Shown: positions 1 to 9,190 of the stretch, piece by piece | Position numbering within the stretch: position 1 is the first letter of the stretch | Layout of the letters: every line of letters starts with the position of its first letter | Source of the DNA: Xanthomonas hortorum pv. pelargonii | Lineage (GTDB): Bacteria > Pseudomonadota > Gammaproteobacteria > Xanthomonadales > Xanthomonadaceae | DNA: 64,000 nt | Reading direction: 5' to 3' | NCBI RefSeq assembly: GCF_024499015.1 | Contig: NZ_CP098604.1 | Location: 496,001-560,000 of the forward strand | Notes under the pieces: generated by a model | Database searches by the model: none | Seen by the model: the letters and a program-made list of their open reading frames with translations, nothing else | What the model was told of the DNA's origin: nothing | Made by a program: the position numbers and the translations under genes

Positions 1-1
1 A

Positions 2-1504
2 CTGCGCCACGAAGATCTGGCCGACAATATCCTGCCGAATGGCTCGCACAATTTCGAAGACGGATCGCACGACACAACTCCCATCGATCCCGAGAATGCG
101 CATGGCACGTTGGTGGCCGGCATCATCGGTGCGGTCGGCTGGAACGGCCGCGGTGGGCGCGGCGTCGCACCGGAAGCGCTGCTTGCCGGCTTCGATTTGT
201 TCGGGCGGGCGTCGTCCACCTCCGATGCCAGCGTGCGCTATGCGTGGGGCGATGGACCCGAGGCGCGCAACATCGATGTGTTCAACAATAGCTGGGGGTC
301 GGTCGCGTCGATCTACTTCGATTTTCCGGTGGAGGATCAGCAGTCCTGGGAAGCCTTGATGCGATCGACCCGCGGCGGTCTTGGCGGCATCTACGTCAAG
401 TCTGCGGGCAACAGCTTCAGGCGCCTGCGCGTGCCGGACCAGACCGGAACGCCCGTCAACATCTGCAGCGAGCTATCGCGCACATTGAATGTCGGTTGCG
501 CCCTGGCCAACATCGATCCGCTGGCCAACCTGCCGGGCACCATTGTCGTTGCCAGCGTCAATGCCAAGGGGCAACGCGCCTCGTATTCGTCGTCGGGTTC
601 TGCATTGTGGGTGTCCGGTCTTGGTGGCGAGTTCGGGCGACAGCGCAAGTTCTACCCCAACGCAGCGCAGATCTTCGCGCCGGATACCGCGCCGTTCGCT
701 TACGACCCGGCCATTGTCTCCACCGATCTGAGCGGCTGCCAGGCAGGCTACAACGTCGACAATCCCGCGGCGGTATTGAACGCGCTGGACAGTAGCGCCT
801 CCAGGATCGATGCATCCTGCAATTACAGCGGCATCATGAATGGCACCTCGGCAGCGGCGCCTACCGTCTCCGGTGTGGCCGCGTTGATCCTCAGTACCAA
901 TTCCAGCCTGAGCGCGCGCGACGTCAAGTACATCCTGGCCACCACCGCGCGGCAGATCGATCCGTGGCAACCACGTGTGGCCTATCAGGGCAGCGTGATC
1001 GATCCGGGCTGGATCACCAATGCCGCCGGGCATCGCTTCAGTAACTGGTATGGCTTCGGGTTGGCCGATGCGGCGGCGGCCGTTTACAAGGCCAGCAACT
1101 TCACGCCACTGCCGCCGATGCGCGACACACGCTGGGTCAAGTCCGGCAATGCAGGTAGCCAGATCGGTGGGCCGGCGCGGCCGGCCACCCAGCGGATTCG
1201 CATCAAGCAGGCAATGAAGGTCGAATCGGTGCAACTGTCGCTGGAAACCGCGCATCTGACGCCCAGCAATCTGCGGGTGGTGCTGGTATCGCCCAGTGGC
1301 ACACGCAGCTATGTGCTCACGCCGTTCTCGGCGCTGGATGCCGATGCCTATGCCAAGACCGGGTTCTATATCGACCTTACTTCCAGCAACGCGTTTCTGG
1401 ACGAAACCTCGCAGGGCGTGTGGACGCTGGAAGTCACCGACATGAGCGAGCCCAGGACCACTGCTGCACTCAAGACGTTCAAACTTCGCATCGTGGGGCA
1501 CTGA
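2..1504 (+). CDS. S8 family serine protease with C-terminal P domain (5' end outside window)
   Basis: Secreted subtilisin-like protease. The reading frame is open from the first bases, so the signal peptide and the catalytic Asp region lie before the window. Visible parts are the His motif NAHGTLVAG near base 100, the oxyanion-region Asn (KSAGNSF, near base 410) and the catalytic Ser motif NGTSAAAPT near base 840. The last ~120 residues (VESVQLSLETAH to WTLEVTDM) match the P domain of kexin/proprotein convertases, which stabilises the catalytic domain in that family. A paralogue with the same layout starts at 2222. The stop codon is one base before the next ATG, so the downstream small exported protein is co-transcribed. 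Substrate unknown. Confidence 0.9.
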   Translation: MRHEDLADNILPNGSHNFEDGSHDTTPIDPENAHGTLVAGIIGAVGWNGRGGRGVAPEALLAGFDLFGRASSTSDASVRYAWGDGPEARNIDVFNNSWGSVASIYFDFPVEDQQSWEALMRSTRGGLGGIYVKSAGNSFRRLRVPDQTGTPVNICSELSRTLNVGCALANIDPLANLPGTIVVASVNAKGQRASYSSSGSALWVSGLGGEFGRQRKFYPNAAQIFAPDTAPFAYDPAIVSTDLSGCQAGYNVDNPAAVLNALDSSASRIDASCNYSGIMNGTSAAAPTVSGVAALILSTNSSLSARDVKYILATTARQIDPWQPRVAYQGSVIDPGWITNAAGHRFSNWYGFGLADAAAAVYKASNFTPLPPMRDTRWVKSGNAGSQIGGPARPATQRIRIKQAMKVESVQLSLETAHLTPSNLRVVLVSPSGTRSYVLTPFSALDADAYAKTGFYIDLTSSNAFLDETSQGVWTLEVTDMSEPRTTAALKTFKLRIVGH

Positions 1505-1505
1505 T

Positions 1506-2120
1506 ATGAAGAACACACTTGTTGTTTCGTTGTTGCTCGGTTGCGTTGCAGTGTCCGGCCTGGCGCAAGCCGCGCAGTACATGGATGCCAATACGCTCAG
1601 CGCCGCGGCCACCGGCGAGCGTTTCAAATCCGGAGCCGACATGTTCCGCATGCTGCCAGGCTCGGTGGTTGCCGAGACCCTGCCGGCTGACGATGCGGAA
1701 CGATCAGCGCCCTTGTCCGGCAAGGCGCGCACAAGTGCTACTTCTTCGGTAGCCACAGGCAAGATTGCCGCACGCATCGGCCCGTATGCCGTAGTGCTGG
1801 ACAACACCGCGGGCGCTGCGCGCAGCGCTGGCGTCTCCGGCACCGAACGCACGTTGGCAGCGGCAGTGAACGAGCGCACCGGACGCGTGGTGCTGGTCAG
1901 GCCGCAACTGAAATTGACCGGCACCACGCCAGCCACCGCGACCTCGCTGGCAGGCAGCTCAGGCGGAACCATCGCCTATGCCTCCGAGGTGGATGGCAGC
2001 GCGGTGATCACCTATTCCTCGATCGAACAGGCCCAGCGGGCGGTGGCCCGTCTGCAAGGCAGCAGCGGCATCGCGCAGGTATCGCTGGTGGTGATGCAGG
2101 CAGTCATGCAACCGATGTGA
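1506..2120 (+). CDS. small exported partner protein of the S8 protease
   Basis: A 204-residue protein with a clear signal peptide (basic MKNT, a hydrophobic stretch, then AQAAQ). I do not recognise a named family. It is a paralogue of the protein at 4041-4634: both have a FR-M/L-L/I-PG-S/A-VV motif at about residues 45-55 and a C-terminal GGT.YAS..DGSA motif. Each follows an S8/P-domain protease with a 1-base gap, so the pair behaves as a module. Reasonable guesses are a separate pro-region, chaperone or inhibitor of the protease; the C-terminal segment loosely resembles an I9-type propeptide fold, which is inference only. Confidence 0.8.
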   Translation: MKNTLVVSLLLGCVAVSGLAQAAQYMDANTLSAAATGERFKSGADMFRMLPGSVVAETLPADDAERSAPLSGKARTSATSSVATGKIAARIGPYAVVLDNTAGAARSAGVSGTERTLAAAVNERTGRVVLVRPQLKLTGTTPATATSLAGSSGGTIAYASEVDGSAVITYSSIEQAQRAVARLQGSSGIAQVSLVVMQAVMQPM

Positions 2121-2127
2121 GTGCCAC

Positions 2128-2151
2128 GGCCGCAGGCAAACGCCTGCGGCC
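2128..2151. terminator. perfect 10-bp hairpin after first protease module
   Basis: GGCCGCAGGC and GCCTGCGGCC are separated by AAAC, directly after the stop at 2120. There is no T-run on either side, so it may be an RNA-processing or 3'-protecting hairpin rather than a classical Rho-independent terminator. It separates the two protease modules. Confidence 0.45.
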
Positions 2152-2221
2152 TGGTTGCGTGACGGCGCTGTCCGCCGTGTCGGCGCCGCATCCTCCCTTC
2201 CCCTTTCGATGAGACCTCGTG

Positions 2222-4039
2222 ATGACTCCCGCTTCCAGGCGATCCGCGCTGTGCTCGGCTGTGGCATTGGCGCTGTGCCTCTGCGCAGGTACCGCCACCG
2301 CCGTGGCGCAACCGGCTACCACTACCCCTCCCTCTTCCAAGGCGAAACAGGGCGACGACCCGCTGTTCCGTTATCAATGGCATCTGCGCAATCAAGGCCA
2401 GCCGGTGTTCGGCGATGGCAGACCGGTCGCGGGTGTGGACCTGGATGTCGACATCCTGCATGCGCTGGGAATTCGCGGCGCAGGCGTCAATGTCGCGGTG
2501 ATCGATGACGGCCTGGAGATCGCACACCCGGACCTGGTCGACAATATCGTCGCCAACGGTTCGCGCAATTTCCTGACCGGCTCCAACGACCCGACGCCAC
2601 CAGCGAGCGAGATCGATAGCGACCATGGCACCGCCGTGGCGGGCATCATTGCCGAGCGCGGATGGAATGGGATCGGCGGACGTGGCGTTGCGCCGGAGGC
2701 CAAGCTGGCTGGCTTCAATGCAATTGCAGAGACGGATGGCAGCAAGCAGTACGTCGACATTCGCTACGCCTGGGGCGACGGGCCGGAAGGGCGCGCCATG
2801 GAGGTGTTCAACAACAGTTGGGGCGGTGCGTCGCGCGTGTATCCCTACACCGAAGTCGACGAACAACAGTCGCTCGAAAGACTGATGCAGGCGCAGCGTG
2901 GCGGGAAAGGCGGGGTGTATGTCAAAGCTGCCGGCAACGAGTTCTTTGCCCTTATCGAGAACGATGCACAAGGCAATCCGGTAGATCGCTGCGCAGACCA
3001 GACCCGCAAACTCGGTGTCGGCTGCGCACTGGCCAACGCCGACCAGTTCAACAACCTGATGACCACGATCGTGGCCGGTGCCGTCAACGCCGATGGCGTG
3101 CGGGCGTCGTACTCATCTCCAGGCTCTGCGCTGTGGGTCTCCGGGCTGGGTGGCGAGTATGGGTTTCAGCGCGCCTTCGATCCGCACCCGGAAACAGCCA
3201 GACCCTCTTATGGGCTCACCAACCTTCTGCCGCTGCGGCGCTTCTATAAAGCCGCAATCGTCACCACCGACCTCAGCGGCTGTGCAGCGGGCAACAACCG
3301 TGACCGTACCCGCCAGATGTAGAACGCGCTCGACAGCAGCCGCTCCAAGATCGATGCATCGTGTAATTACACCGCGCGCATGAATGGCACCTCGGCGGCA
3401 TCGCCTACCGTGGCGGGCGTGGCGGCGTTGATGTTGGGCGCCAATCCGCAACTGACCCTGCACGATGTCAAATACATCCTGGCCACGACCGCGACCCAGG
3501 TCGACCCGGCTCAACCCAAGGCCGTCTACAACGGCACCGTGATCGACCCGGGTTGGGCCACCAGTGCGGCGGGCCATCGTTTCAGCAACTGGTATGGCTT
3601 CGGGCTGGTCGACGCCGCTGCGGCTGTGGAACGTGCAATGCACTTCACCTCGCTGCCCGCCCAGCGGGACACCAGCTGGAAAGTGTATGAAGGCAACAGC
3701 AGCACCATTGGTGGTGTCGCGGCACCGGCCAGGTTGTCACTGAACATCACCCAATCCTTCAAGGTGGAAGGCGTGCAACTGTATTTCTCGGCCACCCACA
3801 AGGACCCCAGTCACCTGCGCGTGGTGCTGGTGTCGCCCAGCGGCACGCGCAGCACGGTGATGACGCCGTTTTCCACACTCGATCAGGCCCCCGATGGAAC
3901 CGTGGTCTGGCTGACATCGAGCAACGCCTTCCTGGACGAACCCTCGGCCGGGCGCTGGACCCTGGAAGTCGACGACATGCTCGCCGACAAGGGCAAGGAA
4001 CAACTGGAGGAATTCGAAATGCGCGTGGTGGGTCACTGA
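2222..4039 (+). pseudogene. S8/P-domain serine protease interrupted by in-frame TAG
   Basis: Second copy of the protease at the window start, 605 codons. The ATG at 2222 (a GTG sits just before it) begins a signal peptide (hydrophobic LCSAVALALCLCAG, then ATAVAQ). The Asp motif VAVIDDGLEIAHPDL and His motif SDHGTAVAG are intact. An in-frame TAG at 3320-3322 stops translation after TRQM; the same frame continues with NALDSSRSKIDASCNY, then the Ser motif NGTSAASPT near 3380 and the P domain. The first copy has Leu at the matching position, so TTG to TAG is the likely change. The truncated product lacks the catalytic Ser and the P domain. No frameshift is present, so suppression or sequencing error would restore the gene. 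Confidence 0.85.
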
Positions 4040-4040
4040 C

Positions 4041-4634
4041 ATGAAGACATCCTTGCTCACTCTGCTCGTTGTCGCTGCAGCAGGCGTCTGCGCTCCCGCA
4101 TCGGCGCAGCTGGTCGACAGCAAACGCCTGCACGCTGCGGCGACCGGGCCGACCATCGCTGCAGGACGTACCAGCTTCCGGCTGATTCCCGGCGCAGTGG
4201 TCAGGCTGGCCGATGGCGCGCCTGCAACGACCGCCGCACGCGCGGTGCCGGCGTCGCAAACCACCACAGACGTCCCGGTTGCACGCTTCGACCGCTACGC
4301 GATCTATCTCGATGCCGGCACGGCCGCACGCACGGCCGCCGCGGTTCCGGCCGGGCAACAGCCGCGTGTGGCCGCAGCGCTCGAAACCCGCAGCGGCCAA
4401 CTGATCTTGCTGGGCTCCTCAATCAAACTGTTCAATACCACGCCCGCTATCGCCGGTGCATTGGCCACACGTACCGGCGGCACACTGGTATATGCCTCGG
4501 CCATCGATGGCAGCGCGATGATCGGCTACGGCTCGGTGGCTACCGCGCTGGACAACTGCAGGCAGCTGCAGGGCAGCAAGGGCGTGGGAGCGATCATGCC
4601 CGAGGTGATTCCGCGGGCGGCACGGCTGTTGTGA
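4041..4634 (+). CDS. small exported partner protein of the second S8 protease
   Basis: A 197-residue exported protein (MKTSLLTLLVVAAAG, then ASAQ cleavage region), paralogous to 1506-2120. Shared features are AAATG, then FRLIPGAVV, and the C-terminal GGTLVYASAIDGSAMIGYGS. It begins one base after the protease frame ends. It is intact although its protease is interrupted, so it is either an orphan or acts on the first protease as well. Function unknown; a pro-region, chaperone or inhibitor role is inferred from pairing only. Confidence 0.78.
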   Translation: MKTSLLTLLVVAAAGVCAPASAQLVDSKRLHAAATGPTIAAGRTSFRLIPGAVVRLADGAPATTAARAVPASQTTTDVPVARFDRYAIYLDAGTAARTAAAVPAGQQPRVAAALETRSGQLILLGSSIKLFNTTPAIAGALATRTGGTLVYASAIDGSAMIGYGSVATALDNCRQLQGSKGVGAIMPEVIPRAARLL

Positions 4635-4682
4635 TACGTCACTTATGATGCGGCCGTTATGAACAGGCTGTGGTGACGCAGG

Positions 4683-4712
4683 CCACGCTGCAGCGATCGG
4701 GTTGCAGCGTGG
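4683..4712. terminator. hairpin between convergent genes
   Basis: CCACGCTGCA and TGCAGCGTGG form a perfect 10-bp stem around a 10-base loop, midway between the partner-protein stop (4634, + strand) and the reductase stop (4732, - strand). The position suits a bidirectional terminator, though no strong T-run follows. Confidence 0.45.
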
Positions 4713-4731
4713 TGCAATGGCGCAGCCCGGG

Positions 4732-5763
4732 TTACACCGGTAGCGGGCTGCGTTCGGCAAAGTGCCCGCGCCAATAGGGGTAGTACGGATACGGCGGCTC
4801 CACCGCACTCACCGCATCCAGGCGCGTACGCTGCTCCGGTGTCAGCGACCAACCGACCGCGCCCAGGTTCTGGCGCAGCTGCACCTCGTCGCGCGCACCG
4901 ATCAGCACCGTGCTCACGGTCGGCCGTTGCAGCAGCCAATTGATGGCAAGTTGCGGCACGCTGCGGCCGGTTTCTTCGGCAATGGCGTCGAGCACATCGA
5001 CGATATCGAACAGGCGTTCGTCGCTGATCGCCGGGCCAGCGGCGGCAGTGGCATGCAAGCGGCTGTGTTCCGGTAGCGGTCGGCCGCGGCGCAGTTTGCC
5101 GGTCAGCCGGCCCCAGCCCAGCGGGCTCCACACCACCGCGCCCACGCCCTGGTCGATGCCCAGCGGCATCAGCTCCCATTCGTAATCGCGCCCGGCCAGC
5201 GAGTAATAGGTCTGATTGGCGACGAAGCGGTTCCAGCCCTGCGCATCGGCCACCGCCAACGACTTCATCAGCTGCCAGCCGGCGTAGTTGGACGCGCCCA
5301 GATAACGCACCTTGCCGGCGCGCACCAGCGCATCGAGCGTGGACAGGGTCTCTTCCATCGGCGTCATCGCATCGAAGGCATGCAGCTGCAGCAGGTCGAT
5401 ATAGTCGGTGCGCAGGCGTCGCAATGAAGCATCCACTGCACGCAACAACCGGAAGCGCGAAGCGCCTGCATCGTTGGGCCCATCGCCTAACCGCAAACCG
5501 GTCTTGGTGGAGATGATCACCTGATCGCGGCGGCCCTGCAGTGCCTGACCGAGGATGTCCTCAGAAGCACCATCGGAATACACATCGGCGGTGTCGAACA
5601 GGTTAATGCCTGCCTCCAGACACAGATCGATCATGCGCCGTGCCTGCGCCACATCGGTGTCGCCCCATGCGGAAAACAGCGGCCCCTTGCCGCCAAACGT
5701 GCCGGCACCCAGGCCAAGCACCGGCACCTTGAAACCGGAACGGCCGAGAAAACGTGTGTCCAT
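4732..5763 (-). CDS. aldo/keto reductase
   Basis: NADPH-dependent oxidoreductase of the AKR superfamily, 343 residues, predicted cytoplasmic. It opens with MDTRFLGRSGFKVPVLGLG; the usual tetrad is visible as FDTADVYSDG (Asp, Tyr), ISTKTG (Lys) and LLQLHAFD (His). The C-terminal half has the typical SNYAGWQ and VLIGARDEVQL segments of the AKR barrel. It lies 57 bases downstream of the MFS exporter gene on the same strand, and both are divergent from a LysR gene, so the three probably form one detoxification or export unit. Substrate not predictable. Confidence 0.92.
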   Translation of the reverse strand: MDTRFLGRSGFKVPVLGLGAGTFGGKGPLFSAWGDTDVAQARRMIDLCLEAGINLFDTADVYSDGASEDILGQALQGRRDQVIISTKTGLRLGDGPNDAGASRFRLLRAVDASLRRLRTDYIDLLQLHAFDAMTPMEETLSTLDALVRAGKVRYLGASNYAGWQLMKSLAVADAQGWNRFVANQTYYSLAGRDYEWELMPLGIDQGVGAVVWSPLGWGRLTGKLRRGRPLPEHSRLHATAAAGPAISDERLFDIVDVLDAIAEETGRSVPQLAINWLLQRPTVSTVLIGARDEVQLRQNLGAVGWSLTPEQRTRLDAVSAVEPPYPYYPYWRGHFAERSPLPV

Positions 5764-5820
5764 GACATGCTCCTGGAAATCGAAGAAACGAGCGCAGTGC
5801 TGGTCGATCGAAGGAGCGAA

Positions 5821-7032
5821 TCAACCCGCCTGCACGCATGCGGCTGGCGCGTTCGCCCCACGACGCTGCAGATGCACGCTCCACAACGCGATGCCCAGGC
5901 CCACGGCGGTGAGCAATGCGGCAACCCACGGCGTCGCCACCAATCCGGCGCGCGTGGCGATGACCAGCCCGCCCAGCCACGCACCCAGTGCATTACCCAG
6001 ATTGAACGCGGCGATATTGAGGCTGGAGGCCAGGTTCTGGCCGGCGCCGCGCGCATGCTCCAGCACGCGCAACTGCAGCGGCGCCACGGTGGCGAACGCG
6101 GCCACGCCCAACAGGCCGACGAACATCACCATGGCGATCTTGCTATGCAGGAAAAAGCCCATCGCACCGAGTACCACCACCAAGGCAGCCAAGCTGCCCA
6201 GCAGGGTCGCGGTGGGGCGTCGATCGGCCAGGCGACCGCCCAGCAGATTGCCGACGATCATGCCCATGCCGAACACCAACAACACCGGCGACACCGCCGC
6301 CTGCGCGAAGCCGGTCACATCCACCAGCAGCGGCTGGATATAGGTGAACACCGCAAACACGCCGGCGTAGCCGATCACCGTCATCGCCAAAGCCAGCAGC
6401 ACCTGACCGCGTGCCAGCACCGCCACCTCCTGCCGCCACGGCACCGGCACGGCAGCGCCTGCGGCCGCCGGCACCCACAGCGCCACCGCAGCCGTGGCCA
6501 GCACGCCGATCACCGTCACTGCCCAGAAGGTCGCGCGCCAGCCCAACTGCAGGCCCAGCCACGCACCGGCCGGCACACCCAGCAGGGTGGCGACGGTGAG
6601 GCCGGCAAACATCAGCGAAATCGCCGAGGCGCGGCGGTCGGCCGGCACCAGCGAGGTCGCCACCACCGCGCCCACGCCGAAGAAGGTGCCGTGGGCGAGC
6701 GAGGTCAGCACGCGCGCGGCCATCAGACTGGCGTAATCGGGCGCCAGCGCGCAGGCCACGTTGCCCAGGGTGAAAATCGCCATCAGCCCGACCAGCACCG
6801 CTTTACGCGGCAGCCGCGCACTGGCCAGGGTCAGCACCGGCGCGCCGACGAACACGCCCAGCGCGTAGCCGCTGATCAACAGGCCGGCGGCGGTCAGCGA
6901 CACATTCAGATCGGTGGCCACCTGCTGCAGCAAGCCCATGATCACGAACTCGGTGGTGCCGATGCCGAACGCACCGATGGTCAGCGCGAGCAGCGCCGGA
7001 GGAAAACGGGAAGAACGCACGGAAGCGGACAT
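5821..7032 (-). CDS. MFS transporter (DHA1, sugar/arabinose-efflux-like)
   Basis: Inner-membrane proton-driven exporter of about 403 residues with 12 predicted membrane helices. The first helix carries ALTIGAFGIGTTEFVIMGLL, the usual opening of the AraJ/SotB/YdhP efflux group. I chose the ATG at 7032 over an in-frame GTG at 7059 because the extra residues are hydrophilic and not conserved-looking; neither start has a strong ribosome site. It lies immediately upstream of the aldo/keto reductase and diverges from the LysR gene at 7133. The exported compound is unknown. Confidence 0.9.
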   Translation of the reverse strand: MSASVRSSRFPPALLALTIGAFGIGTTEFVIMGLLQQVATDLNVSLTAAGLLISGYALGVFVGAPVLTLASARLPRKAVLVGLMAIFTLGNVACALAPDYASLMAARVLTSLAHGTFFGVGAVVATSLVPADRRASAISLMFAGLTVATLLGVPAGAWLGLQLGWRATFWAVTVIGVLATAAVALWVPAAAGAAVPVPWRQEVAVLARGQVLLALAMTVIGYAGVFAVFTYIQPLLVDVTGFAQAAVSPVLLVFGMGMIVGNLLGGRLADRRPTATLLGSLAALVVVLGAMGFFLHSKIAMVMFVGLLGVAAFATVAPLQLRVLEHARGAGQNLASSLNIAAFNLGNALGAWLGGLVIATRAGLVATPWVAALLTAVGLGIALWSVHLQRRGANAPAACVQAG

Positions 7033-7101
7033 GAGGGTGGGCCAAGGAGGACTGCGCACAGCCTGCGCCGCTGCGTCTTTCGGAAAAACCCCTACTATCC
7101 T

Positions 7102-7130
7102 GATTCACTATCAACGCAGCATTGAGAATC
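7102..7130. promoter_or_regulatory. candidate LysR operator (interrupted palindrome)
   Basis: GATTCACTAT and ATTGAGAATC are inverted repeats (8 of 10 positions) separated by 9 bases, in the 100-bp gap between the MFS gene and its divergent LysR gene and ending 3 bases before the LysR ATG. It has the dyad form of LysR operators, and its location suggests autoregulation. Inference from position and symmetry only. Confidence 0.4.
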
Positions 7131-7132
7131 GT

Positions 7133-8047
7133 ATGGACCGTCTCGGCGACATCGCCCTGTTCCTGCGCGTGCTCGACGCAGGCTCGATCACCGCCGGCGC
7201 ACGTAGCCTGGATCTGTCCGTGGCCGTGGCCAGCCAACGCCTCAAGCGGCTCGAACGCGATCTGGGCGTGCGCCTGCTGCACCGGACCACGCGCCGCCTG
7301 CACCCCACCGCAGAAGGCCAGCAACTGGCCGAACGCGGCCGCGTGCTGGTGGAAGATCTGGATGCGCTGGCCGACGATCTGCGCGAGAGTGCGCACGATG
7401 TCGGCGGCACCTTGCGGGTGACGCTGTCGGCCTCGTTCGGGCGGCAATACGTCTCGCCGTTGCTGCCGGAGTTCCAGGCCCGCCATCCACGGGTGCGCAT
7501 CAGTGCGCACCTGAGCGACGATCTGGTGGATCTGGTCAAGCAGGGCTTCGATCTGGCAATCCGCATCGGTACGCTGGACGACTCCGGGCTGGTGGCGCGG
7601 CGCATCGCCGACAACCGCCGCACCCTCGCCGCCTCGCCCGACTATCTGCGCCGCCACGGTACCTCGCGCACACCGGACGATCTCGCCGGGCATGCCGGCG
7701 TGCTGTTGATGGGCCGCGACGGCCGCCAGGACGTCTGGACGCTGCAGACGCCCGAAGGCGGTCTGGTGCGGGTGCGCATGCAGAGCCGCTTCGAGAGCAA
7801 CTTCGGCGAGCTGATCCGCGATGCGGTGCTCGCCGGTCAGGGCATCGCGCTACATTCGTACTGGCATATCGCCGATGAGCTGCGCGCCGGCAGCCTGGTC
7901 GCAGTGATGCCGGATTACCCACCGCCCACCTCGCAGATCAGCGCGGTGATGCCGGCACGCCAGCTGCAACCGCCGCGCGTGCGCGCGTTCGTGGAGTTTC
8001 TGCTGGAGCGTCTGGGCGAGGTGCCGCCGTGGGAAGTGGCTACTTGA
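7133..8047 (+). CDS. LysR family transcriptional regulator
   Basis: 304-residue DNA-binding regulator. The ATG at 7133 begins MDRLGDIALFLRVLDAGSIT, the standard LysR helix-turn-helix start; the frame is open further upstream but those residues would be unusual. The winged HTH covers residues ~1-60 (SVAVASQRLKRLERDLGVRL), and the substrate-binding domain starts around residue 90 (GTLRVTLSASFGR). It belongs to the subgroup with LAIRIGTLDDS in the effector domain. It is divergent from the MFS/aldo-keto reductase pair, which it probably controls in response to an unknown effector. Confidence 0.93.
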   Translation: MDRLGDIALFLRVLDAGSITAGARSLDLSVAVASQRLKRLERDLGVRLLHRTTRRLHPTAEGQQLAERGRVLVEDLDALADDLRESAHDVGGTLRVTLSASFGRQYVSPLLPEFQARHPRVRISAHLSDDLVDLVKQGFDLAIRIGTLDDSGLVARRIADNRRTLAASPDYLRRHGTSRTPDDLAGHAGVLLMGRDGRQDVWTLQTPEGGLVRVRMQSRFESNFGELIRDAVLAGQGIALHSYWHIADELRAGSLVAVMPDYPPPTSQISAVMPARQLQPPRVRAFVEFLLERLGEVPPWEVAT

Positions 8048-8182
8048 GCGTTGGCGCGGTGGTCGATTCGGCAGATGCTCGCAGGGTGTGGATCGATGCG
8101 TGCTGTTAGAGCCGGATGCTTTCAACAATCGCAGCCTTGCGCTCGCCTTGGGAGGTGATCGAACGGTGTGGATTGGTTGGTT

Positions 8183-8850
8183 GTAGAGCGGCTGATTTGC
8201 GGGTTTGCTGCAGGGCCCTTGCCCGCCTACCATCGCGGGACACGCCGCAAGTACGTTCTTGTAAGGCATCAATGCCGCATGATGATCTGCGGCCTGGCTG
8301 CAGGGCCCTTGCCCGCCCACCATCGCGGGACACGCCGCAAGTACGTTCTTGTACGGCATCAATGCCGCATGATGATCCGTGGCCTGGCTGCAGGGCCCTT
8401 GCCCGCCTACCATCGCGGGACACGCCGCAAATACGTTCTTGTAAGGCATCAATGCCGCATGATGATCTGCGGCCTGGCTGCAGGGCCCTTGCCCGCCCAC
8501 CGTCGCGGGACACGCCGCAAGTACGTCCATGTAGGCTCTTACGCGGCATCCATGCCGCGTAAGGTCCCGCGACGGTGGGCGGGCAAGGACCAGTGGAGAT
8601 GGTCGGTGTGCATGTTGCAGCCAAGGCATGACGCCCGTTGTTCGGATAACGGCGCGTTCGGTCATCTTCCCAATACAGGTCGAGCAACGCACAAGCTTTT
8701 AAGAAAGCAACCGACAAACTCTCTGGTGCGGTGTCCTCGCCGATTGCGGGACCGTGTGGCGGCATGGATGCCGCCACCGAGCCTACAGGGACGTACTTGC
8801 GGCGTGTCCCGCGAGCGGCGAGGACACCGCGCACTCGACCAACCAAGCTT
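8183..8850. repeat. palindromic repeat cluster R1 with 90-bp tandem array
   Basis: Non-coding. From 8211 a unit starting CAGGGCCCTTGCCCGCC recurs with an exact 90-bp period (8211, 8301, 8391, 8481). The last unit runs into a nested palindrome P1: 25-bp perfect arms at 8487-8511 and 8564-8588, with an inner stem at 8539-8549/8552-8562 (TTACGCGGCAT). A second nested palindrome P2 (inner GTGGCGGCAT) covers roughly 8728-8830. Both share the asymmetric core CGCCGCAAGTACGT. The left edge carries AGAGCGGCTGAT, and a related TAGCCGCTCTTAG lies at 8963-8975. Open frames here are repeat translations, not genes. Confidence 0.85.
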
Positions 8851-8971
8851 TTGATCGCAGCTAAACGGCGCAACGACTCAAAATCTCTGTATTTCACTCT
8901 TCAACGAAGGCGAAGGTGGAGCGCAGTTTGCGGCCATCGACGCAGCGTTCCAGAGGACTGACTAGCCGCTC

Positions 8972-9190
8972 TTAGCGCCCGGCACGCAACAGACGCTTGT
9001 GCAATCCGCGCCGCTGCGCGTCGCTGAGCAGATGCCCATGGGTGGTCAACAATCCCAGGATCTGCTGATGCGCCTGCTCGGTGCGCCGGGCCAGTTCAGC
9101 GCTGGCGGCGGCTTCGATCGCCTTCCAGTCGGCTAGACTCGTTGGCGCGGGGATGGTCGAACGTTGTGCGGGCATGGGCGAGGCGGTCAC
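8972..9190 (-). CDS. hypothetical small protein
   Basis: 72 residues from a GTG start, mainly helical (ADWKAIEAAASAELARRTEQAHQQILGL), with a basic C-terminus (RRGLHKRLLRAGR). I do not recognise it. Codon usage looks like coding sequence of this genome, but the gene may be the remaining 3' part of something longer, because the sequence before it (9191-9435) is decayed. Its stop codon overlaps a TAGCCGCTCTTAG motif that marks the edge of the neighbouring repeat cluster. Confidence 0.45.
   Translation of the reverse strand: MTASPMPAQRSTIPAPTSLADWKAIEAAASAELARRTEQAHQQILGLLTTHGHLLSDAQRRGLHKRLLRAGR

Noticed and set aside
8211..8490. CRISPR array
   Set aside because: The period is 90 bp, with the full unit conserved and no variable spacers; no cas genes nearby.
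8168..8854. 228-codon frame with repeated peptide blocks
   Set aside because: It is a translation of the 90-bp palindromic DNA repeats; the repeats extend beyond the frame and have DNA-level symmetry.
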